Under the pieces are notes generated by a model, which saw only the letters and a program-made list of their open reading frames with translations, was not told where the DNA came from and did not search any database. The position numbers and the translations under genes are program-made. Positions 1-10,800 of a stretch of 64,000 bases of DNA are shown piece by piece. Source of the DNA: Oxytricha trifallax (Eukaryota; Ciliophora; Spirotrichea; Sporadotrichida; Oxytrichidae); contig ARYC01001322.1 in NCBI GenBank assembly GCA_000711775.1, positions 1 to 64,000 on the forward strand, in the 5' to 3' direction. How positions within the stretch are numbered: position 1 is the first letter of the stretch; each line of letters opens with the position of its first letter.

Positions 1-37
1 AAATATCTGAAATTTATTAAAGCTTAATTTTGTTAAT

Positions 38-2055
38 ACATAAATTATATTTCTAATTAAAATATTTATGTCATTAGTTATAATGCATATGTTTTGAAGG
101 AGGAATATTCATCATCATATTTTCATCATGGGGAGATTTAAATTTTTAAGCATGATTTTAAAAAATTTGTTCTACTTTTTCAAGAGTTGTAGATATTTCA
201 AATCTTCTCCTTTTTTTCTGTTACTTTCTTCCCATTGACTTAGTCTTTAGCATCGACAAGGCCTTCCCATTTTTTTCAATAAAGACATAAATATTTATGT
301 ACGCTTACTTAAGAAATGAGGTACTGATTAAAGTTCTTAGAGAAATTATTCGCTTATTGTTATTGACTCCCCCTTCATTTCTTCATCAGCAACATAATTT
401 CTCGCCTACTGCTGTTCTCTTATTATTTATGTCAGCCAATCGTTCTTAATAGTCCCAAGCACACCATAGAAAAAGTATTTATAAGGGAGATCTGTAGCAC
501 CATAATAAATGCCAAGGTATCTCATTAATACATAATCGTCTTTGATAAAATTGAATATGTTGCTGACACTGAGCTCAGGGTAATTAGGCACGTTGACATA
601 AATAACGTCCGCTGACTTGAGTAGCTCCTTCTAAGATTAGAGCACATCTTTAATAAATTTCATCCTTGTCTTCTTAAAAGCTGGTAGATGGCAGCCCGTT
701 GTAACATAAATTTGAAAAAAAAACTTACATGAATATTTTAGGTGATTGTACCAATCTAATTTGCTATTGAGACTTCCCTCAAGAGTTCTAAAATTTATGT
801 TCTTGAGGCTTTGAAAATTTTTATCAAGATTTTAGTTCATGTTCGCTATAAAAAATTATTTATGTATTACTATTAAACAATGAAGTAATTTTAAATTAAA
901 TTTATGTATTTATTGGACTATATCGCAAGTTGACTTACTCAATTAAGTTTTATTGGCTTAATTTTTCCTTAATACATAAATTAAAGTTCACGAGTACATA
1001 ATATGACTTCTAAGGAATATAACTCTAAAGTTATAGTTTGATACATAAAAATTTCATATGTCATATAACCCAAATCAAATTTTGACTTTGCGCAAATGAA
1101 CTTTGCAAATGCAATTATGTCATAGCTTTACGCTTATAAAGTAGGAGTAAATTTTAGTCATACATAAGTTAATTTTTACTCTAAAACTAATAAGTACCAA
1201 TAGGCTAAAATATTCAAAATTTTTATGTCTTAGTATGATGAATAAAGTTTGTATTTATGTGTTTGATTAATTATTTATGTATTAATAAAATTATTTATGT
1301 CCACAATTTTTTGAGTTATTTGTTTATATTTAATACCTATTAGTATTTAATAATTTATTAAATAATGATTATAGAATCTTCCTCGCTTTCATCAGTCTCG
1401 GATGAGAGTTCCGATGAAATTTTCAGAGACATAAATAAAACGAAAAGCTCAGAACCTAATACATAAATAAAAGATTCTTAAGAAAATAATTATGTACATT
1501 CTGGAACTCACGAGTATTAATTTATGTATGAGAGATGGCAGTCAAGAAGATCATCAAGGGCTAAAAAATAAAACAAAAAACCTAAAAAGTTAGCTGAATG
1601 CAATTTATGTTCTTAGGTCTACACTAAAATGGAGCTCAAAAGACACTTAAACGTATATAAATGAGAAAATGGAAAATTTATGTAATTAAAAATTGGGGAA
1701 ACTATATTTGCCTACTATGCTTTAAAAAGGATGATAAGAAAAACCTTCAAAAGCAAACTGAAGCTATTGAAACATCTTTCAAAACATAACACAAGCGACT
1801 TAACCTAATTGGGTTATTCGAAAATTGAAATTTGTATTTTTTTAATATTTTTTAGATAGTCGCTTAAATTGACAAGTCTAGGAACTAACCAGACTCTGAT
1901 TCTGATAGTGGTATGAAACATACAGCAACATAAATCAACTAAGAAGAACATAAAAATACAGGGGCTAACACGGATAATAAAACATAAGTAAATGATGAAG
2001 ATAGTGTAACAATTATTGATACAGCAACATAAATTGCTTAAGAATAAAATTTATG
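38..2055. repeat. Dispersed ATTTATGT/ACATAAAT octamers
   Basis: About 20-25 copies of ATTTATGT or its complement, or one-base variants, lie in both orientations in the first 2.1 kb (for example near 40, 64, 282, 415, 590, 790, 855, 900, 970, 1250, 1270, 1292, 1430, 1460, 1520, 1600, 1675, 1930, 2020 and 2047). Copies are scarce in the rest of the window. At this base composition less than one is expected by chance. They are not in tandem and occur in coding relics and spacers alike. Confidence 0.75.
425..690 (-). pseudogene. TBE 22-kDa-type protein, decayed fragment
   Basis: Reading TAA/TAG as Gln, the minus strand gives a frame with VPNYPELSVSNIF and, later, YKYFFYGVLGTIKND. These match IPNYPEIAVTNLY and ERNFFFGVLATLKPE of the 22-kDa-type protein in the complete TBE at 14722-15512, in the same order and at similar spacing. 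The protein has no assigned biochemical role; it is one of the three conserved TBE reading frames. Upstream parts are lost in stops and frameshifts. Position next to a zinc finger/kinase frame supports TBE origin. Confidence 0.65.
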
Positions 2056-2715
2056 TATCTGCAAACAAATTAGTTTTCCTTCTCAAAATTTTTTGCACCC
2101 TTTATTAAAGAATGAAGTTGAACTTATTTTGCGGTTGGCTTAAAAATATAATGTTCAAATAACTGAAGAATTTGAGTTCATAATGGCTAAAGGCTCGCTT
2201 GATGAACTTATGTACGACTCAATAAAAAAAGATTACAATACAGTTTAAAATCTGTGGAATGAAATTAAAATACCTAGCTACATTTAGTCATGCTCTTCAG
2301 CTTCCTTTCAAGACAACTGCAAGGCAGTGTATATTGACAACAGATGTTTACAAATAAAGAAAAGACCCTTCAATTCTACACTTTTGAAGCAGCTTAAATT
2401 ACAAAGATAGAAATCTTAAAACTTGCAGTTTTTACTTAAACTCATAGATTCAGTTCAATAATTACACGACTTGGGACTTGTGCATAGATAACTATGCCCA
2501 CACAATATTAGGATTGATAATTCAAATGATTCTCAACTTTTTCTCACTAATTACTATTATAGTTCCTTCGTAGGATAAAAATGCTTAGCCTCTTAAATGC
2601 CAATTAGTATTTATTAGCACCCTTTCGATTTGGATGAGATTCATAATGGGGACATAAGACAGACACTTTCTCAATTATTGTAATCCTGATTGAAAATGTT
2701 TTGGGGGATAAATTT
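1365..2715 (+). pseudogene. TBE zinc finger/kinase-type protein, frameshifted
   Basis: The chosen ATG at 1365 opens a Ser/Asp/Glu-rich N-terminus, followed by a C2H2-like finger (CNLCSQVYTKMELKRH near 1598-1650) whose second His is not at the usual place, then a second finger-like CLLC segment broken by a frameshift near 1740. The C-terminal part resembles a protein kinase: HDLGLVHRQLCPHNIRIDN corresponds to the HRD catalytic loop, but Asp is replaced by Gln. No clear DFG motif is visible. The intact counterpart is at 16250-17526, where the loop reads YVHRDLKPENIM. This copy therefore looks non-functional as a kinase as well as frameshifted. Confidence 0.7.
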
Positions 2716-2939
2716 ACTAAGTAAGCATCAAGATGTCGAGACATGCTTGAGTTGGCAACTTGCGTAAGAAGAGACAACTTATTATTGACAGAACAAAAAT
2801 TGTTTTTAAAATATTTTTCATCTGATTTTAGCACAATCTCTTCTCTAAAGGAGTTAGGTGACAAATTAGAGATAACCTATTCAATTGACATATTTATTTA
2901 TTTAATGCAATCACAAATTTTTCTCAGATTTTTATAATT

Positions 2940-5850
2940 GATAAATCTATTTGCAAGTTTAACATTAAAATGATTTCCAATAAAATAATGAAAACTCATA
3001 GCTAATTTTTATCGCTTTTTAAAAAATAGCAAATTGTATTTATTTTAAATGTATCCATTTATCTAAAATTCTTCCATAAAAATTTATTTTATTATATTTG
3101 AATTTTTAAATGGCTTAAATCCTCGACAAATTCTTACAAGTTTAAAGTTGAAAACAGAGGGTTTCAGAGTTCTTATAAATAGCGAACTAAATTTGAGCTA
3201 GAAGTTTCTTTTTCGTTTGTTGTATTATGCAATGATTCTTCCTTTTTATCAAAATAATTCACTTTTAGTTACTTATTCTCCTCAAAATTATGCTGATTAC
3301 TTGTTACATCTCCCATTTAAAAGAAATCTTAGTCGGTCGTATTTCGGATTTACTTCATTTTTGTATTTTTTAATTTTTTCTTGTCACTAAGTTATTAACT
3401 TTTCCTATTTCAAGAAACTCACATGTTAAATAATCATAAAAGAGAATTCTATATTAAATAAAAGAGAGCATTTGGCTTTACATATAGTATTGACATTGTT
3501 TTTATTTAGACTTCAAACAGCAAAGCCAATGTGTTTATTCACATCTTTTTTAATATCAATTTTTTAAGTTTCTTTAAAAAAATTTAATATTCATATATAA
3601 AATTGAATTATCATCCAGGAAGTTTTGAAATGTTAATGAATTTTTATAAGTCATTTTATTAATGATTTGAGTTCTCATTCGAAAGTGCTAATACTTTTTA
3701 TTTGGCTTTTTCATATATATAATTGCATTTATTGTATTTCCGCCTAATTGTATTTATTTATTATTTACTTATTAATTTCATTAATAAAAGGTGAGTTTTC
3801 TTTATCTTCATTTTCGTAGTCTTTTGATATTAAAAATCCAGTTTTTCTAATAAGAGAGAGCTTATTCTAGTTATGTTTCTTCGCTATTAATTAGGGAGCC
3901 TATATTTTTAATCTTAATTAATAGTTTCCCAATTAATTAATAGTTAAAATTAATTACTTGCCTATTTTTTGTAATTAAACTTTAACTTTTTGTATTTTTA
4001 ATTTTAAATGATTTTTAAGTTAAATGGCGACTTTTATAATCAATTAAACAAAAATAATCTCTGAATTATGTAAACCTTCATTATCATGCTATAAATTGAA
4101 AGTAAGTATCCTTATATATTGTTCAAGCAATTTAAGATAGATTTGTTTGTTATGCACGTTAAAAAAATAAGGGAGCTAGCTATTCAAGTTTGCTTTAGAA
4201 ATTTGAAAACTGCCAATGTGTGAAAATGAATAACAAAATGCAATAAAATCGATATATGTATATTAAGAAAGATTTGTCAAAATTGATTAAGAAATAATTC
4301 AATGACTATTTGCAAAATAATGAAATATTTGAGAAAACCTCAAACTTAATTATTTATAAGGAAAGTAAAAATAATCTTTTAAATAAGAATATACCTATTA
4401 TTAATTATTAATAATCATCATTTTCAATTTTGAGTATTATATTATTGGACTAACAGATTCAGAATTTATCACTTCATTTACGAATAGACAATTTATCAAT
4501 TTTAAAATATCATCTATTATAAGTAAAATAACTGAATGCCAAAACTTGCAATCAAAAATATGCGAGATATTTCATTATCCTTTATTTTAAAGTGAAATAG
4601 AATTTTACCCTTTAAGTATTTTCAAAATATTTCAATACAACATTTGGACTTTGATTCGAGCATATCATCTTAAAGCTTCTCTTAATAATAAATAACTTCG
4701 AATTATTATCATTTGTAATCCTAACAAAGCCAATAGAAGCATCCTTATACCTCAAAATATTTGCATAAAAACAATAATATCAGCTTGTAGAATAATCTAG
4801 CATCTTCATAATTAACATCTTCAATTTTTGCTACTCTCTTCAATTTTGGAAATAAGTTCTTTTGATTCAGATAGAACTCTTTAAATCGAAGTGATAATAT
4901 ATATGCTGCAAGTATATTAATTAAAATTATGGAGGCTATTAACTTTTTTCTTGAAAATACAAGCTAATAGAATCTTTCTAACGATCTGTCTACAAATGCT
5001 CTATTTATAAAGTCAATGAGCAGCCATGCTCTCTACTTTCCATACAATTCATTGATTTAGCATTTAAACTATTTTTTTATTTGTCTTTGAAAGTTTCTTA
5101 AGACTTCTCTAAAATTCATATATAGCTATTATTAGCTAATGCCAACTTTATTTTGAATCTAGTGAGAATAGCAAGGAGTGTTTGACCAGAGAAATTGTCT
5201 ACTTTATTTAACCATATCTCAATCTATTTTTTCATATTGAAGTTAACTATTTTCTGGAGAAAAACTTGGGAAAGTGGATTTATCTCTAGATATATAGAAG
5301 TTCCCCATATTTATCTTACTGACTTGATATTTATGATATTTTAACTTAAAAAATATTATTTTATACTCTTGACTTACTTTTCAGCGAGGAGAAAATATTT
5401 TTAATTTATATATCTTATATAATATATATTAAATCTAAATTTTATTGATAATTAATAATAGAACAAATGAACTTTCTATACTAAACTTCTAAAATTAATT
5501 ATTTTTCATTTATATTCTTATTTATGAAAATGATACATTCTTCTATCCCCCAAAATCTTTAATTAATTTATTTGAATAAACTTCATTTGAGATTGCTATG
5601 CCCATTCACTTTTCTTTCATTAAGTCATTCCTTTTACTCAGACCTTTTAAAATTTAATATTTTTTACTCTATTAATATAAACTTCCAACTTATTTTATAT
5701 TTCTTTTAATATTTTTATTAGTAGATCAGCTTGAAACATTTTAATTCAATTCCTATTTTATAAAAACTTAATGTATTATTATATATAATTTTATGTATAT
5801 ATGTTGGAGAGTATAATTTAGTTAGTGATAAATACGTCTTATTAGATTAG
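2940..5850. other. AT-rich stretch with no recognisable gene
   Basis: Very AT-rich sequence with many short homopolymer and TTAA-type runs. I saw no frame with protein character in the ciliate code, no RNA gene and no clear repeat. It is probably germline-limited DNA. Confidence 0.6.
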
Positions 5851-6849
5851 ATTAAGGTGTTTGAGATTTTGTACTTCGATTAAGTGCAGATATAGTAAAT
5901 TTAAAGTTTAGATAAGCAAAGGTTTCAGACTCTTAACAAAACACTCATTGAGAATGGTCTATGCCGTAATAGTTCCATTTTATACTTCAATAGTAATAAT
6001 TAATTCAAACACCAGCAGTGTCTGATTTAGCTGTAGGCTTTTAATTTCTTACTTTGCAATTCTCCAATATCTATGAAACTCAGCACGAATTTCAGGTATA
6101 TAGGTATTCCCTCTCGGGTTCTGTAATTGGAGCCTATAATCTTATATTATTCTATCTTCTTCCTCTTAACGATATTCATCGTTTTAGTAGACCTTGATAA
6201 CTTTTACTGTGTTTGTTCTATCTCATAGTTTTCCAATCTTTATTCTTCATACTTTAGTTATTATTATATTTATTATTTGTCAAGTTTTGCTTATAAATCT
6301 TTGTATTTCATTTTCTTCCATCTTCTTTATTTAACGGTTAAAATTTCTCACCAAGTTTCAATGAAGCTATCTCCCAAAATAAGATTATAAATTTCATATA
6401 ATATTTGTCTTATTAATTCATATAGTCTATCTTAAAACTCGTTTTGTATTGATATATTTAAAATCTAAGGATATCTGACTTGGGAAGTTCTTCCTTCGTT
6501 AGGGCTGATTTTTCTGAAGCACTTATTAGGCTTAATGCAATAATTCTTTAGGTGTTTATTAGTGTATCTTTGTAGGACTCCTTTTTCATTTTTAGGTATC
6601 ATATTACTTTAAGATTATTTTTGAATTTTATACTTTTTGTAGTTGAAATGAAAAACATGTACGGTCCTCTGTTATTTCTTATTGTCTCTGTAACCTTTAA
6701 TTCTAAAGATTCTTTCATCTCTCTATGCAGAATCATAATAGTTTCCCACCATTTCTTTTCCTTGAATCTTTTCGACAATTTTTGTGTTTGTTAAATTCGA
6801 GCATCTATTAGCTTCTAAAAGTAATAATTTGTATTGATGTAATTCATAG

Positions 6850-7740
6850 AAGTCTCTTCTAAATCAAATTCTAGGCTTGCATAAGGAGTATCAGCAGTAC
6901 CATGGAATTTGATATATTTTCATGTACACTAAGTAAGCTCTTGAAATTTTTCATAAGGTCTTGAGCTTCTTTGGGTTTTGTTTTGTCTTTGTCCAAGACA
7001 TTTTAAATTGTATGAATTAATTGGTTAGCTTGTTATATATTTACTATCTATTTATATTTGTTCGATATTATTAGGGCACTTTATTAAAACATTTATCGTT
7101 AAAAATTCTTATATTCTTTTTAATCTTATTTAGAGTTAATAAGAATGCTAAGGATTAGTTGTTCGCTTAATAAGTTCCTAAATATTTAAATCCTTCAACC
7201 ACTCTAGTGTTTTCTAGCTTCTTTTCCTTACATTCTTGCAAAGATTACAGGCTGCAAAGTTTTCTTCGAGTTATAAAGTTTTTTGCTTTACTTCTTCTTG
7301 TGTTGAAGCTGTAATGACAATATTATCGGCAAATTGGCTAATGAATTTTCTTTCAATGTTAAGATAGAGTACGGCTCTTTTATGCAGAGTACTCTTAAGA
7401 CTAAAAATGTTATTATGATAACGTAGTACCTAGTCTGCCCCTCCACTGATTTAGAGCCTTTGATTATTACTATTATTTTTGAATCATTTTGTTATCATTG
7501 ATATAAATTTTTTAGTCTGTACTAACTGTTTCTTGGTCTTAAATAAGAACTTCTCTTAGATCGATGTAAATCTACTGTCGAATTACTTGCTGAACAATTT
7601 CCACTTCTTCCTCGTAGGATGCCCAGCTATCACAATCTGAATACTTTGAACAGGTATCTTCCTCAGTCTTGTCGTGTAACGACGACTATGTGTAGTTTAA
7701 GACCATACTCAATAATTTTTAAGTATTTTACCTCGTTAAT
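6850..7740 (-). pseudogene. LINE-type reverse transcriptase remnant
   Basis: On the minus strand near 7316-7345 the translation reads FISQFADNIVITAST, resembling the YADD-box region (FADD) of non-LTR retrotransposon reverse transcriptases, with Asn in place of the second Asp. About 40 residues on, after a frameshift, comes VVEGFKYLGTY, like the KYLG motif that follows the catalytic box in LINEs. Weaker coding-like pieces extend toward 5850. Several frames are needed, so this is an inactive copy. No endonuclease domain or poly-A tail was identified. The exact family (for example the Oxytricha germline LINEs) is not determined. Confidence 0.55.
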
Positions 7741-8431
7741 TTAAAACTGTGCAGATGATTAAACAAGCGTCTTATATTTTTAAACCATAAAAAATAAGAA
7801 ATAATCAAGAAAATAAAAGAATTAAATATTCTTAGAAATTAAATTAATTCTATTCTGTTCTGCTCTTAAATTTAATTGCTAATAGATTTTTCTTTTTGAT
7901 AACTAGAACCCAGTTTAATCAATATAATTGCTTTGCATTTAAAATCAAGTTTGTTTAAAGAATTATTGATATAATTTCTTTATATCTTTTCTTGATAACT
8001 TTTATCAATTAATAAACTAATGCTAGCTCGATCAATTATTTTTTACTCATTTGATATTGTTAAACCTTCATATCAATTGGCTTGCCTTTTTTTCTTCTAG
8101 AAATTTCTTGATAAATTGATTCTCTAAGTTAAATCAATTTAAATTTTTGATTTTTATCATTCAAATAAGCATGTTTTAAAGATACTTATATATTTGAATA
8201 TATTTCATTTGCACTTTGAGCTCTACCTATAGTCGATCACAAACTCCTATAAATTTGGTTAAATTACGAAATTTAACTATTTTTTCAACAGTTAAATCTA
8301 GATAAGAAACTAAATAAAAACTCTATTCGTTATTTGTTTTGATTATGAGTAAATTTACTTAGTCTAATTTTTCAAAATTTGTCTACATGTCTGTACAATT
8401 CTCGAAAATCTTGAAAATTTAAAAGTAAGCA
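7741..8431. other. AT-rich spacer, nothing recognised
   Basis: Low-complexity AT-rich sequence between the LINE remnant and a GC-richer coding island. No protein-like frame, repeat pair or RNA gene was seen. Confidence 0.5.
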
Positions 8432-8593
8432 TAGTCAATTTCCAAATTGGTGCAACTGGAAACACCCCACCAGCCTTTTGAAGAACTCACCATGATGCAG
8501 CCTGAAGCTGGAGTTGGAGAGAAGTAAGGCCTGAATTGGCAACTCAAAAAAGAATTCCAAGCCGATTGCTTCAAAGAATATCCTTTCAATTGA
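8432..8593 (+). CDS. Probable MDS coding for part of an unknown protein
   Basis: A GC-richer island whose plus-strand frame, with TAG/TAA as Gln, runs about 53 codons to TGA at 8591. It includes QLETPHQPFEELTMM and GLNWQLKKEFQADCFKEY, which look like real protein. No ATG is needed because this is probably an internal or last segment; the upstream flank is AT-rich and non-coding. The family is not recognised. The opposite strand is also open in the standard code but has less natural composition. Confidence 0.5.
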
Positions 8594-9483
8594 TGTACTT
8601 AGCACAATCGTAGGTACCAATTATCGAAATTCTAGCGTTCTGTGGATAGTTAAAACAGTAACCAAGATGAACATAATCGAGTTGTTTGCTTGAATGTTTC
8701 TGCTTGGGAGTTATAAAGATTAATAGCAATAGATATTTACATAAATGGAGGTTATTGAAAATAGAATGTACTTTAATCATGTAGGTACTATTGCACCTGA
8801 TTATATAAAATATATTATAAATATAATAATGATAATGATAAAGGAAAAAATCTCATTCCATAATTTATTTTTACAATTAATTCTGTTGTTAAGTAGTTTT
8901 ATAATATTAAATCATATTCATGTTTTAGATTATTAATTCTGTGATAATTGGCATGGAAAATTAGAACTGTCCTAAAATTAATAATGAAAATTTACCAGTA
9001 CCACTGAAAATTTCATTTAAGTTCTAACTAAAGAAGAAAATTTGGTCATTAAAATACTTTGGCAGATTTCTGAATTTGCTGAAAGAATCTAATTCGTAGT
9101 CTTTCAATTAATATGAGGAATTGAATTGGATAAAAAAATTTGAATATAATTATTCGTATTTTATTTGGGCTAGTCGTATTTTTGAACTTATTTAAGAGAG
9201 CGAAAAAAATTGAGTTAATTATAGAATAAAAAAATTTTAATTAAAATATCAGGAAGTGAAGAACTTTATGGAGAGGAAGTACAAACTCCTATGATAAAGG
9301 ATATTAATAAAAGTAAATAAAATACAACAAAAACTGAAAACGTAGACCTAAATTATACAAAATTACATTGAATAGTTCAACAAACTTGTTTTCATGCCAA
9401 GGCATTTAAATCAGTATTAATAATTTAATAGAAATAGGTAGTCATTAACAACAGCCGTCAACAGCCGTCAACTTTAGTTTATA
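8594..9483. other. AT-rich spacer between coding islands
   Basis: Mostly AT-rich. A short direct duplication of CAACAGCCGT occurs near 9452-9472, just before the next coding-like island. No gene was recognised. Confidence 0.45.
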
Positions 9484-9663
9484 ATGCCTATAAGGGAAGA
9501 AGAAGAAATTGTGAAAAAGAATGAAAGATTTGCGGAAAGGTAACAAAAGAAATGAAGAGCTAAAACTAAAAATAGTAAATGGCTGTCAGCTGCAAAATAA
9601 TTGAATTTAACACCTGTTTTTAAATTGGAAGAGAGATAAACTTCAAATTAGATTACGATTAGA
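9484..9663 (+). pseudogene. Coding-like island with one in-frame TGA, unknown protein
   Basis: From ATG at 9484 the plus frame reads as a charged protein (REEEEIVKKNERFAERQQKK), meets TGA near 9552, and continues open with RAKTKNSKWLSAAKQLNLT to a TGA near 9661. The continued natural composition across the first TGA suggests a mutated Arg or Trp codon rather than a true stop. No family is recognised. It may be a diverged germline paralogue or part of a gene whose other segments are nearby. Confidence 0.35.
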
Positions 9664-10094
9664 TGATGAGAGAATTATAAAGAGAAAAACCCAGCTTTAT
9701 TAATGTCATAGAAACGAGTCTTTAAAGAATTATAGGATTAAATAGTCAAATTATAATGAAGACTTAATTAGCAAGAAATATAAATGTACTTACTTTAAAC
9801 AGTGGATGAAACCAGATATAAACAATCAAAACTGTAGGTTAGTCTAAGCATGTAATATATTGAACACTGATAAATTTAGACTTCATATAATCGCAGTATG
9901 AAACCATCATATTTGAATAAAAAAAGGCCACCCCATTAGTAGACTAATGTCTATGGTAAGGCTGATAAAGCAGAAATGTAATAACATCAAAAGGATAGAT
10001 GATAATGGGTAATTTCAATTATTTATGATAAATAATGTGAAAAATATATGATTGTAGGAAATATAATTAAGATAAACACTAATACTTAATGTGA

Positions 10095-10331
10095 TAATCA
10101 AAAATGGAAATCTTAAAAAAACAGTTTCATCTTTCCATTCACCTTCATAAACGTCACCATCTGCATGTATAAGTCTTTCCTTTCCCTGTCTTTGAGCTGC
10201 TCTGTGAAATTACTGTCTTCCACATCCTAGAGTCTTACCAGGTTGGACCTCTGTAAAAATAAAATTTTAGACATCTTTTTTGTAGCTTACATTTTTTATG
10301 AGTGCACAGTCTCCGCCAGCGTCAGCATCTT
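10095..10331 (-). CDS. MDS with a MORN-repeat protein fragment
   Basis: A compact GC-richer island. The minus strand gives RLIHADGDVYEGEWKDE, a close fit to the MORN repeat (GxG-IHADGDVYEGEW type), a roughly 23-residue motif found in membrane-associated and signalling proteins of ciliates, including lipid kinases. Upstream in the same frame lies QPGKTLGCGRQQFHRAAQ, less typical of MORN. A second minus-strand frame is also open, so frame choice rests on the motif. Only one repeat is visible; other repeats are expected in further segments. Flanks are AT-rich with no start or stop, consistent with an internal MDS. Confidence 0.55.
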
Positions 10332-10554
10332 AAAGTTTTCATTTTGTAATTCTTGATTTCATTTTTAATTATCAATTCTTGATTATTTTTTATAATTACT
10401 TAAAAAAACTCGAGTAAGATAATAATGATGGTCAAATAGAAACAATTCCATATGATAAAAGTGTACATGTGAATGATCACTAAATAATCAAAGTAAAATT
10501 AAAAATCAATTACCAGAAAAAGAATTTAAAGAAGACTGATAAAGATGGTGGTTA

Positions 10555-10800
10555 GATTAAGAAAATTAAGAAAATAATGTTTTAAAACATATTCTAGAAG
10601 AAAGCTGAATTAAAGGAAATATCAAGAGAATTTTTCTAAAGGAAATTAGAGAGATAGAGTAAATCAAAGAATTGGCATAAACAACCATCATAGGGATCAC
10701 GATTTGAAGGAAGCACAATAGGAAAAGTTTCCTTCTATAATATCAAATAACAGTGGAATGGAGTTGCCAGGAATATGGAACATTCTCAAAATATGAAAAT
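10555..10800 (+). CDS. Coding-like island, unknown basic protein
   Basis: With TAA/TAG as Gln the plus strand is open across about 80 codons without TGA, including LKEISREFFQRKLERQ and SRFEGSTIGKVSFYNIKQQ. Basic and Gln-containing, no recognised domain. Probably an MDS or relic of one; no convincing start or stop. It sits 220 bp from the MORN island but on the opposite strand, so the two need not be the same gene. Confidence 0.4.

Larger units (their letters stand above)
1..2720 (+). mobile_element. Decayed TBE-like transposon, left part cut off by window edge
   Basis: The segment keeps part of the gene order of the complete TBE at 13527-17687: a 22-kDa-type protein on the minus strand (about 425-690) followed by a zinc finger/kinase protein on the plus strand (1365-2715). 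The transposase, which should lie to the left, is outside the window or lost, and no C4A4 terminus is visible on the right. Sequence similarity to the complete copy is seen at protein level only, so this is an older or different TBE family. It is peppered with ATTTATGT/ACATAAAT octamers. Boundaries are approximate. Confidence 0.7.
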
